From the NCBI GenBank assembly GCA_028698975.1, contig JAQVVK010000042.1, positions 1-13,267 of the forward strand: 13,267 bases of DNA, written 5' to 3'. Every line of letters begins with the position of its first letter. Position 1 is the first letter of the stretch. Shown piece by piece: positions 1 to 7,406 of the stretch. The notes below the pieces were generated by a model, which worked only from the letters and a program-made list of their open reading frames with translations, was not told the DNA's origin and made no database searches. A program made the position numbers and the translations under genes. Origin of the DNA: Victivallaceae bacterium. GTDB lineage: Bacteria > Verrucomicrobiota > Lentisphaeria > Victivallales > Victivallaceae.

Positions 1-2
1 CC

Positions 3-509
3 GAAAAAGCCAAATGGCTCGACGATGTGGTCAATGCTTACTTGTCGTCGGGGCGGGCCTCCGACGGGCGGGTGGCGGTGCTGCATTGTCCGGCCGAGCA
101 TTCTACCGAAGTCATCGGCACCAATTACGGGCTGAATTATATTGTGGTAAACGGGTATGACGCCGACGGACTTAAAGCTCCGGTCGGCAAAAACGGTAAT
201 TTTCGTGATCCGGCCCGCACTTCGATCTTGGTTGACAATTTCGGACACAGCTGCTATTTTTATAATGCGGTCAATACAAAAGGCGCTTATAATCCGTCCG
301 ATCAGATGAGCAACCGGGCGGCGTCGTTTCGGCATAGCAGCCGTACCACGGTCGGCTTTGTCGACGGTCACGCCGGTATGCGCGGAGCGCAGGAGCTGCC
401 CTGTCGCGGTTCGTTTGGCGCGACCGCCCCGGCGGCTGTCGGAAACACCGTTTTCAATCTGGGGCGGGTGATGCCCGACCTCGACACCATTGACTCGCTT
501 ATACCGTAA
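3..509 (+). CDS. H-X9-DG pseudopilin-like secreted protein, 3' end (partial)
   Basis: The reading frame is open from the first bases of the window, so the true start and the expected N-terminal prepilin/methylation helix lie upstream; the GTG at 27 is internal. The visible 168 residues match the C-terminal part of prepilin-like proteins with the processing-associated H-X9-DG motif. The His codon is at 333-335 and Asp-Gly at 363-368, with exactly nine residues between, in the context FRHSSRTTVGFVDGHA. A CPAE cysteine motif followed by TNYGLNY, also typical of the family, lies at about nt 84-140. Such proteins are exported by type II/IV-pilus-like machinery and are hugely expanded in Lentisphaerota and Planctomycetes; individual functions are mostly unknown. 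The gene ends 8 bp before the phosphofructokinase gene, whose ribosome binding site overlaps this stop codon, so the two are probably co-transcribed. Confidence 0.85.
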   Translation, partial: EKAKWLDDVVNAYLSSGRASDGRVAVLHCPAEHSTEVIGTNYGLNYIVVNGYDADGLKAPVGKNGNFRDPARTSILVDNFGHSCYFYNAVNTKGAYNPSDQMSNRAASFRHSSRTTVGFVDGHAGMRGAQELPCRGSFGATAPAAVGNTVFNLGRVMPDLDTIDSLIP

Positions 510-517
510 GGAGAAAA

Positions 518-1807
518 ATGAAAAAAAATCTTTTGATCGCGCAGTCCGGCGGGCCGTCGCCGGTCATCAACAGCAGTTTGCGCGGCGTAGTCGAAGCCGC
601 CCGCTCCTTTCCGGAACGTATTGACCGGATTTACGCCGGATTTCACGGCATCGAAGGGGTGCTTAAAGAGGAATTGCTTGATCTCTCGGCTCAAAGCGAA
701 TCGGAGATCGCTCTTTTGCGCAATACTCCGGCGGCCGGAGCGATCGGCACTTGCCGCTACAAGGTAAAAGCCAAACAGCTTGAAGATTTCGACCGCATTG
801 TCGCCGTGCTCAAAGCGCAGAATATCGGTTATTTTCTTTATAACGGCGGCAACGACTCGATGGATACCGCCAACAAAGTCGCCGCGCTTGCCCGCGAACG
901 CGGCCTTGATGTCGTCGGAATAGGCGTACCCAAGACCATTGACAACGATGTTGGCGACGGCGAATTCAAATTGATCGACCACACCCCCGGCTACGGCTCG
1001 GTGGCGCGTTACTGGCAGATGATCGTGCAAAACGCCGAGGAGGAAAATCGCGGTTCGTCGCCCGCCGACCCGGTGCTGGTGCTTCAGGCCATGGGGCGCA
1101 AGATCGGGTTTATTCCGGCGGCGGCGAGGTTGGCCGACCCCAGGCGCGAAACTCCGCTGTTGATATTTCTGGCTGAAAGCGGGCTTTCGCTCGCGGAAAT
1201 GGCCGAAAAAATCAACGCGGTGGTCAAGCTTCGGGGCAGGGCGGTGGTCGTGGTCAGCGAGGGGTGCGATGTCGGCGAAGCCGGGGTGGTGCGTGACAGT
1301 TTCGGTCATGTCAATTTCGGCGCAAGTTCGATCACCGCGCAGCAGGCGTTGACCGGTTATCTCAATGCTCACGGCATTCCGGCGGCGGGAGCGGCTCGCG
1401 GGCAGGTGTTTGGCACCGACCAGCGTGCCACGGCGATCTATGCTTCGACGGTCGATCTGGATGAAGCGTACCGGGTGGGGCAAAAAGCGGTGCTGCTGGC
1501 CGTGAATGGAGAAAACGGCTTCATGTCCACCATATTGCGCGAATCGGGCCTGATCTATCAGGTGCGTTATGACAAGGCTCCGCTTGAATTGGTGGCCAAC
1601 AGCGAACGGACTTTCCCGGCGGCGTGGATCACGCCGGACAAGACCGACGTGACCGACGAATTTCTGGCCTATGCCCGGCCGCTGATCGGCGAGGATTTTC
1701 CGAGCGTGCCCCTGATCGACGGCAGACAGCGTTTTGCCCGTCTGTCCCCGGTCTTTGCATCCAAAAAGCTCCCGGACTACACTCCGGAAGCATACCGTAA
1801 AAAATAA
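518..1807 (+). CDS. pfp: Pyrophosphate-type 6-phosphofructokinase (PPi:fructose-6-P 1-phosphotransferase)
   Basis: This 429-residue cytoplasmic enzyme of the PFK family interconverts fructose 6-phosphate and fructose 1,6-bisphosphate in glycolysis and gluconeogenesis. Visible motifs in order are QSGGPSPVINSS (9-20), the phosphate-donor loop GGNDS (110-114), PKTIDND (138-144, catalytic Asp142), TPGYGSVAR (156-164) and MGRKIGFIP (192-200). Two positions separate donors in this family: Asp in the GGxDS loop (Gly in ATP enzymes) and Lys in PKTIDND (Gly in ATP-PFK). Both are the PPi-type residues here, so PPi is the expected donor and the reaction would be near-reversible. The length fits the roughly 400-residue bacterial PPi-PFK group. 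The start ATG is preceded by AAGGAG at 508-513. It is followed 12 bp later by a uronate isomerase gene, suggesting a carbohydrate-use operon. Confidence 0.9.
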   Translation: MKKNLLIAQSGGPSPVINSSLRGVVEAARSFPERIDRIYAGFHGIEGVLKEELLDLSAQSESEIALLRNTPAAGAIGTCRYKVKAKQLEDFDRIVAVLKAQNIGYFLYNGGNDSMDTANKVAALARERGLDVVGIGVPKTIDNDVGDGEFKLIDHTPGYGSVARYWQMIVQNAEEENRGSSPADPVLVLQAMGRKIGFIPAAARLADPRRETPLLIFLAESGLSLAEMAEKINAVVKLRGRAVVVVSEGCDVGEAGVVRDSFGHVNFGASSITAQQALTGYLNAHGIPAAGAARGQVFGTDQRATAIYASTVDLDEAYRVGQKAVLLAVNGENGFMSTILRESGLIYQVRYDKAPLELVANSERTFPAAWITPDKTDVTDEFLAYARPLIGEDFPSVPLIDGRQRFARLSPVFASKKLPDYTPEAYRKK

Positions 1808-1819
1808 AAAGAGGCTGTC

Positions 1820-3190
1820 ATGACTGAGTTTTTGGGTGAATCTTATCTTATCGGCAATGAATCCGGCCGCCGTCTTTTTAAGTCGATCTCCGGTTTGCCG
1901 ATCATCGACCCGCATAACCATGCCGATGTGGCGGCTCTTGCGGCCAATGAAAATTTTTCGGATGTCTGGACGCTTTTCGGGGCGACCGATCACTATGTGT
2001 GGGAAGTGATGCGCAAGGCTGGCGTGGACGAGCGGTTTATTACCGGCGCCGCCTCAAATCGCGAAAAATTTCTGGCCTTGGCCGGTGTGTTTGACGATCT
2101 TATCGGCAACCCGGTTTACGAGTGGATGCACCTTGACCTGCGCTTTCTCGGCATCGACGAACGGCTTTGCGCCGCCTCCGGCGAGCAAATATGGAGCGAG
2201 GCCAACCGTGTTCTCGCTTTGCCCGAGTCGAAACCGCAGGAGCTGTTGAAGCGGCTCAACGTCGAGGCGATGTGTTCGACCGACGACCCGGCCGACCGGC
2301 TTGATCTTCATGCCAAGCTAAATGCCGGTCTGGGCGGCGCGGTGCGGGTGCACCCGACTTGGCGACCCGACAAGGCGATGAAGATTGCCGCCGCCGGATT
2401 TGCCGAATATATCGGCAAACTGGGTAAACGCTTCAATATGGCGATAGCTGACATCGATTCATTGCTTGAAGCGTTGCGGCTGTCTCACGATTATTTTGCT
2501 CAAAACGGCTGCCACGCAAGCGACCACGGCCTTGAAGTGGTCCCTTGCGGATCGTATTCCAGAGGAGAGGCCAATGAAGTATTTTGCAAAGCATTGGCGG
2601 GTAAAACCTTGACCCCGGCCGAAATCGATGGATACATGGCGTTTATGCTCGGCGAATTCGGCGAATTGAACGCCTCGACCGGCTGGGTGACCCAGCTTCA
2701 CGCCGGGGCGGTGCGCGATGTCCGCGCCATGCTGTTCAACACGATCGGGCCGGATTCCGGCGGCGACGTTTGCAGTTTGCATCAGGATCAGCTTCCCGGC
2801 GTCGTGCAGTTTCTCAACCGCTTTGACGGCCGGCTTAAAGTGGTGCTTTATTCGCTTGACCCGACCCAGCAGCCCACGTTGGCGACCATTGCCCGGGCGT
2901 TTGGAGCATCGGTGCGTCTGGGTTCGGCCTGGTGGCTGGCCGACACGCCGGTCGGCATGAAGCGTCAACTCGAATACATCGGCAGTGTCGATCTTTACAG
3001 CGCGTTTGCCGGTATGGTCTCCGATTCGCGCAAGCTGTTGAGTTACGGTTCGCGTTTCGAGATGTTCCGCCGCACATTGGCCAATGTGCTCGGAGCGATG
3101 GTGGAGGCGGGGCAGTTCCCCTACGACGCCGCGGAGAAACTGGCAAAGAAAATGTGTTACAACGGCCCTAAAACCTATTGGGAAGTGTAA
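1820..3190 (+). CDS. uxaC: Uronate (glucuronate) isomerase family protein, divergent
   Basis: This 456-residue protein is of the UxaC family (amidohydrolase superfamily), which isomerises D-glucuronate to D-fructuronate and D-galacturonate to D-tagaturonate. It aligns along its whole length with classical UxaC: metal-binding DPHNH (30-34, His32 and His34), IGNPVYEW (95-102), STDDP (153-157), HPTWRPDKA (178-186), SDHGL (234-238), GWVTQLH (288-294), GPDSGGD (310-316), GSAWW (368-372) and SDSRKLLSYG (401-410). It departs from the usual sequence where E. coli-type enzymes carry an HIGALRNNN segment (here HAGAVRDVR, 294-302) and WWFND (here WWLAD, 371-375), so substrate preference is not certain. 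An AAGAGG-like ribosome binding site lies just before the ATG. The oxidoreductase gene starts 5 bp after the stop, so the two are likely translated from one transcript and used in one pathway. Confidence 0.87.
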   Translation: MTEFLGESYLIGNESGRRLFKSISGLPIIDPHNHADVAALAANENFSDVWTLFGATDHYVWEVMRKAGVDERFITGAASNREKFLALAGVFDDLIGNPVYEWMHLDLRFLGIDERLCAASGEQIWSEANRVLALPESKPQELLKRLNVEAMCSTDDPADRLDLHAKLNAGLGGAVRVHPTWRPDKAMKIAAAGFAEYIGKLGKRFNMAIADIDSLLEALRLSHDYFAQNGCHASDHGLEVVPCGSYSRGEANEVFCKALAGKTLTPAEIDGYMAFMLGEFGELNASTGWVTQLHAGAVRDVRAMLFNTIGPDSGGDVCSLHQDQLPGVVQFLNRFDGRLKVVLYSLDPTQQPTLATIARAFGASVRLGSAWWLADTPVGMKRQLEYIGSVDLYSAFAGMVSDSRKLLSYGSRFEMFRRTLANVLGAMVEAGQFPYDAAEKLAKKMCYNGPKTYWEV

Positions 3191-3195
3191 TCAAA

Positions 3196-4254
3196 ATGAA
3201 TCAACGACTGCGGGTTGGCGTTTGGGGATTGGGGCGGGCCGGGCTGCATATGCATTGCCCGGAATTGCTTCGTTTTCCGGAGATGTTTGAGATCGGGGCC
3301 GGGTGTGATGTGTTGGCGGATCACGTCGCCTTGTTTCATACCATGTACACGCAGAGTGCCTGTTATACCGATGGGGAAGCCTTTTTACGCGACCGGTCGC
3401 TTGATGTGATCGCGGTGGCGGTGCCGTCGCTTCTTCACGTCGAATACACCAAACGCGCACTCGCAGCCGGAAAGATCGTCTTTTTGGAAAAACCGTTTGC
3501 CCTGTCGCTCGATGAAATCGCCGAGTTGAGACGGCTCGACCGCGAATACCCCGGTCGACTTTATTTTCGGTTGAACCGGCGTTTTGAAGCATGTTTCAAT
3601 CATGTGCGCGAGATCATTTCCTCCGGCGTGCTGGGGGAAATCTTTGAGATCAAGCTCCGGCGTCACAACTTTCAGTTTAGAGACGATTGGCAAACCTTAA
3701 AGAGCTGCGGCGGCGGCCAGCTCAACAACTGGGGGCCGCATCTGGTGGATCACTCGCTTTTGCTGCTGGAATCCGAACCGGCTGCGATTTGGAGCGACGT
3801 GCGCCGTGTTGCGGCGGTCGGTGACGCCGACGACCACATCAAACTTGTGTTTCGCGGCGTCAACGGCCGGGTGATCGATCTGGAAATTTCCGGCGGAGTG
3901 GCGGTGCCGTCGCCGGTTTACGAAGTTTACGGCAAGCGGGGTACGCTGTTTTCAAAAGATGAGAAAACCATCGAATTGAAATATCTCGACCCTAATTTCG
4001 CCGCTCCAACCGGTCCCGCGCATAAAGAACCTCCGCCGCCTGAAACCCCGTTTTTTGCGGCCAAAGTTCAGCCGCAATGGGTCGAAAAAAGCATTGCCGT
4101 GGCTCCCGCCAACGGCATGTATATGGAAGAAATCTATCGCTATTTATATATGGCGATAAGAGACAACGTGCCGTTTCCGGTTACGACCCGACAGGCGTTG
4201 CGGGTAATGGAGGTCATCGCCGGCGTGCAGGCCAATTCCTTGCGCGCCCGATGA
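3196..4254 (+). CDS. Gfo/Idh/MocA family NAD(P)-dependent oxidoreductase
   Basis: This 352-residue protein has an N-terminal Rossmann fold (GVWGLGRAG, 8-16), the catalytic-lysine motif EKP (98-100), and the C-terminal substrate domain with CGGGQLNNWGPHLVD (171-185). Family members oxidise or reduce sugars, inositols and sugar acids with NAD(P). The usual D-x-G-x-H active-site motif reads N178-W-G-P-H182, so the Asp equivalent to inositol dehydrogenase Asp172 is Asn; His182 and Lys99 are kept. The ATG at 3196 is chosen over an in-frame TTG at 3178 inside the upstream gene, because it sits just past the uxaC stop with GGGAAG about 10 bp upstream. It is the last gene of the + strand operon and ends 10 bp from the converging Tad operon. 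The substrate is unknown; the context suggests a sugar acid or a sugar released from polysaccharide. Confidence 0.88.
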   Translation: MNQRLRVGVWGLGRAGLHMHCPELLRFPEMFEIGAGCDVLADHVALFHTMYTQSACYTDGEAFLRDRSLDVIAVAVPSLLHVEYTKRALAAGKIVFLEKPFALSLDEIAELRRLDREYPGRLYFRLNRRFEACFNHVREIISSGVLGEIFEIKLRRHNFQFRDDWQTLKSCGGGQLNNWGPHLVDHSLLLLESEPAAIWSDVRRVAAVGDADDHIKLVFRGVNGRVIDLEISGGVAVPSPVYEVYGKRGTLFSKDEKTIELKYLDPNFAAPTGPAHKEPPPPETPFFAAKVQPQWVEKSIAVAPANGMYMEEIYRYLYMAIRDNVPFPVTTRQALRVMEVIAGVQANSLRAR

Positions 4255-4264
4255 TCGACCCGAT

Positions 4265-5578
4265 TCAGTCGGCGAATTTCGAGAGCGATTTAACCTTGGA
4301 GCGGTCGATTTTCAACCGCACACCGGGTTCCGGCGCGTAGCTCACAAAATTTTCGTCTTCGGAAATCAGCGAAACCAGCTCCGTGTCGCCCGTAATATAG
4401 GTTATTTCACAGTTGGCGACCCAGACGTTTATGGTCTTGGGTTGCAGCAGCTTGCCTTTTTCGATATTGAAAGAAAGCGTTCTGGTCTGCGGTTTGGCCC
4501 GCGGATGGGTCAGCGTGATCTTGTGTTCGCCGGGAGCCAGTTGCCGGACGACGAATGGCTTGGTGGCGGCTTTACTGCCGGGCATCGCCTCGGTGACGCC
4601 GGCGGCAATACCGTCAATCATGATCTTGACCCCGGCCGGAGTGATGTCAAGCTCCAATTCGCCGGTGCTGCGCAACAGCGTGAATTCCAACGCATCCTTT
4701 GAATTAGGCGCAATCTGTATGTCACGGCTTTGATCGTCGTAACCCGGCTTCTTCAACAAAATCGTGTAGTTGCCGGGTGGCATTTCGGTATCGACATACG
4801 GGGTTACTCCGCGCTTGTCGCCATTGACAAAAACCTCCGCGCCTTCGGGTGAAGATGAAATACTCACGCCGCCCGGAAGTTCGAACAGCTTGATCTCGCA
4901 CTCCAAATCGCGATTGCGGACAACATCAATATTTTTCTCCGCCGGAGAATAGCCGGCCTTGACGACTTTCAGTTTATACCGCCCCTCGTCCAACTCCAGC
5001 TTCACCCCGTTTTCTCCGGTCGATCCGACCGTCTTGCCGTCAATGAATATCTGGGCGTTGTCCGCCGAACAGCGCACCGTGACAAAACCGGTGTTGGATT
5101 TAAGATTGACGAGGATTTTACGCGGACGGGCGTCGGCGACCACCCAGTCGACCGGCATCGGCGCATAGCCGCGCAGTTTCAACTGAGCCGAGTACGTCCC
5201 GGCCTGAATATGCGGCAGCACGAGAGGGGTGACCCCCATAACCCGGTCGCCGATGGTAACTTCAGCTCCCGACGGATCGCTTGCGATCAATACCGATGCC
5301 CGGGCCGGAGCAAGCACTTCGCGCCAATGCTGCTGCTGGCCGCTGATCTTGCAGGCACGCCACACCGGAACACACCCCGGAGCCGAGAATTTGACCAGAT
5401 AGCCGCCGGGAGATACCAAAAGTTTAAGCGGAGCTTTGCCGGTGGCTTTGCCGTTGATGGCGACCTCCATGCCGGGCGTGCCGGAAATCGTAAGCTCGGT
5501 GCGGGTATCGCTCCCGGCAAAGGCGGCGGCCGTCGCCAGCAATATAGCCGGAAGAACTTTAAGCAGAGTTGAGATCAT
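4265..5578 (-). CDS. Exported protein with five PEGA-like repeats
   Basis: A 437-residue protein begins with a signal peptide: hydrophobic core at 5-20 and a likely signal peptidase I site after AFA (about residue 21); no lipobox cysteine. Five repeats of about 65 residues follow (roughly 28-90, 94-160, 165-232, 236-303, 307-375). They share the PEGA pattern of a beta strand, a pair such as P-x-G-A-E-V, a Gly turn (INGK, IGDR, IDGK, VNGD, IDGI), then PPGxY and an aromatic Gly-Tyr. PEGA domains are surface or periplasmic beta modules often found beside Ser/Thr kinases and S-layer or envelope proteins. The last 60 residues form a separate beta-rich segment. The start ATG overlaps the stop of the upstream FHA gene by 4 bp, and GAGGAG lies 9 bp before it, so it is translationally coupled. 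Likely an envelope partner of the Tad apparatus (inference). Confidence 0.82.
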   Translation of the reverse strand: MISTLLKVLPAILLATAAAFAGSDTRTELTISGTPGMEVAINGKATGKAPLKLLVSPGGYLVKFSAPGCVPVWRACKISGQQQHWREVLAPARASVLIASDPSGAEVTIGDRVMGVTPLVLPHIQAGTYSAQLKLRGYAPMPVDWVVADARPRKILVNLKSNTGFVTVRCSADNAQIFIDGKTVGSTGENGVKLELDEGRYKLKVVKAGYSPAEKNIDVVRNRDLECEIKLFELPGGVSISSSPEGAEVFVNGDKRGVTPYVDTEMPPGNYTILLKKPGYDDQSRDIQIAPNSKDALEFTLLRSTGELELDITPAGVKIMIDGIAAGVTEAMPGSKAATKPFVVRQLAPGEHKITLTHPRAKPQTRTLSFNIEKGKLLQPKTINVWVANCEITYITGDTELVSLISEDENFVSYAPEPGVRLKIDRSKVKSLSKFAD

Positions 5579-6972
5579 TTGCTGTTTCTCCTCAAATACT
5601 GATCCAGCTTAAAAAGTTTCTGCCGGGTGAAGTCATACTCTTTTGAATCAAGATCAAATAGATCCATCTGCCGCAGCAAAACTTGGCGCAATCCCTGATA
5701 GTCGCGTTTTGAGCTGCAGCTTGACCAATCCAACGCCAGCTCCGCAAGTTTGCGCTCGCGCTGCTCGACGGCTTCTTTATAAAGCTCGTCGGCTCGTCGA
5801 AACAACGGCGGCGGCGGTGAAAATTGCTCCAGCGCATTTCGAGCCAGCTCGGCACCTTTGATCGCGTTGCGCAGATTGTCGTTGGCAACGCCGCTGTTGG
5901 CAAATAGCTCGGCGGCTTTTTCGTAGTGATTGGCCGCCATCGTCAGGAGTTCCTCCGGGGTGAGCGATATGGTTTGCAGCCCGAAATTCTCGGTGAAGCT
6001 GTCGATCGCCAGCTCCACGGTTTTCAACTCCTCAGGAAGCATGTCGCCCGATTTAACAAAGTCAAATGCCCGCTCCGGCTCCGCCGCCATGAAACGGCGG
6101 GTGATCGCAACTCCCGTACGCGCCGTGCCGGAGTTGCCAAGTTTCCACGCTCCGGAGTCCTCAATGCGGCTGCGGAGTATGGCGAGTGAAGTAGCGTCCG
6201 CTTTCACCTTTTTGACATAATGGCGCTGGGATGAAATATCATCAATGGTGAACTCCGCCTCGCCGTTTTCCACCCGCACCGAGAAACGGAATACGTTGTC
6301 GGGGCGGACGTTCTCCTTTTCATAAAACAACGCGAACGGTATTTCCCGCTTGACCGCCTGCGGCTTTTGCTGAAACAGCGGCAGCACCCGCAAAAAGAAA
6401 ATAACGATGGCGACAACCCCGAAAAAAAGAATTGCCCCGAAAACAAGATTGCGGCGCAACCGGTTGTCAACGGATTTTTTGGATGGCGTTACCTTTTGGG
6501 CGATCTTTTCTGCCGCGGCCGATGTGTGAAGCGAAAAGAGTTCGGCTCCCGAACGCAGCTTTGCAATGACTTCGCTTCCTGATACCGGAGGCGCGTCCGG
6601 GGCTTTAACCACCTTGGCCGTCGTCGGCGGCTCGCTTTCTCCACTTCCCACTGTAGCGAAAATCACTTGCGGCGGCGCGTCGTCCAATCCGGTAAATCGT
6701 ATCATCTGATCGCCGATCTCAACCAAATCACCCTCGGTCAAGGCTTGGTCGGCCTTGATGCGGCGGCTGTTGATCTTTACGCCGTTGGTGCTGCCGAGAT
6801 CGACCACACTCCAAACCCCGTCATCGCCGCGCTTGAGCTTGGCGTGGTAGCGCGACACCCCCGCCACCGGGATTCGCAGAAGATTGTCTTCCTCCCGGCC
6901 GATCGTGATTTCCGGTACCGCCAGCTCGATTTCCTCACCGGCTCGAATGCCGTTTACAAAAAATATTTTCAC
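5575..6972 (-). CDS. Single-pass membrane protein with N-terminal FHA domain
   Basis: This 465-residue protein opens with a complete FHA domain (about 1-95) that has all hallmark residues: ITIGR (22-26), VSRYH (39-43) and LGSTNG (59-64). FHA domains bind phosphothreonine peptides. A flexible linker (98-172) leads to one transmembrane helix (about 176-199) preceded by basic residues, so the FHA domain is cytoplasmic and the remaining 265 residues are outside. The outer part has a beta-rich section (about 210-330) and a helical section (about 335-460) that looks repeat-like but was not matched to a named family. The start is GTG at 6972, overlapping the DUF192 stop by 4 bp, with GGAG 7 bp upstream. 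It also overlaps the PEGA gene. It probably links a cytoplasmic phospho-signal or the motor to the envelope; no other function is recognised. Confidence 0.82.
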   Translation of the reverse strand: MKIFFVNGIRAGEEIELAVPEITIGREEDNLLRIPVAGVSRYHAKLKRGDDGVWSVVDLGSTNGVKINSRRIKADQALTEGDLVEIGDQMIRFTGLDDAPPQVIFATVGSGESEPPTTAKVVKAPDAPPVSGSEVIAKLRSGAELFSLHTSAAAEKIAQKVTPSKKSVDNRLRRNLVFGAILFFGVVAIVIFFLRVLPLFQQKPQAVKREIPFALFYEKENVRPDNVFRFSVRVENGEAEFTIDDISSQRHYVKKVKADATSLAILRSRIEDSGAWKLGNSGTARTGVAITRRFMAAEPERAFDFVKSGDMLPEELKTVELAIDSFTENFGLQTISLTPEELLTMAANHYEKAAELFANSGVANDNLRNAIKGAELARNALEQFSPPPPLFRRADELYKEAVEQRERKLAELALDWSSCSSKRDYQGLRQVLLRQMDLFDLDSKEYDFTRQKLFKLDQYLRRNSK

Positions 6973-7406
6973 GCCTTTTCTCCGTTTTCTCCGGCACAGG
7001 GAAGAAATCCTGTTTTTACCATAGCTTCATTGCGCAATTTTTCAACCGTTTCCGGTGTGAAATTTGAGTTTAGATTCAACAAATGCCCGATTTCGGTGCC
7101 GGTCGCGGTAATGGTCCCCGCCGGCAGCTCGATCACCGTATCCGCATGACAGCAAAAGACCGGTCTGCGCCAAGGCCGGTAATAGGCCGCCAGTCCGGCC
7201 ACCCGCGATTCTTTATCGACGAAAACCACGTCGATGGTCATCGACATACCCATGCTGTGCACCGCACGGCAACGCGGGAAGATCATGGCGTCGAGCTTGC
7301 CCGGCTCGAAACGACGGCCGATCATGCCGCGCAACCGGTCGAAACAGCCCAACGCCCAATACGGAGACCGGGCGATATAACAACGTTGCTCCAGATTAAA
7401 GATCAT
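6969..7406 (-). CDS. DUF192 family protein
   Basis: A 145-residue protein matching the DUF192 (COG1430) pattern: RLRGMIGRR (24-32), MIFPRCRAVHSMGMSMTIDV (41-60), VFVDKESRVAGL (61-72) and VIELPAGTI (91-99). Many DUF192 proteins are exported, but no signal peptide is visible here, so it is expected in the cytoplasm or at the membrane face. The family's biochemical role is not established. A tail of about 30 charged residues follows the domain. The gene lies between tadC and the FHA membrane protein and overlaps each by exactly 4 bp, implying coupled translation and a role connected with the secretion machine. The start is the ATG at 7406; upstream AGGAG is rather distant (about 12 bp), consistent with reliance on coupling. 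Confidence 0.8.
   Translation of the reverse strand: MIFNLEQRCYIARSPYWALGCFDRLRGMIGRRFEPGKLDAMIFPRCRAVHSMGMSMTIDVVFVDKESRVAGLAAYYRPWRRPVFCCHADTVIELPAGTITATGTEIGHLLNLNSNFTPETVEKLRNEAMVKTGFLPCAGENGEKA

Noticed and set aside
368..1993. 541-codon open frame on the - strand across the phosphofructokinase gene
   Set aside because: It lies opposite a clearly recognisable enzyme gene, has Arg/His-rich low-quality sequence without family features, and arises from the GC-biased codon pattern of the real gene.
3178..3195. TTG start for the oxidoreductase
   Set aside because: It would begin inside uxaC and add six non-conserved residues; the ATG at 3196 fits the Rossmann fold start and the spacing.
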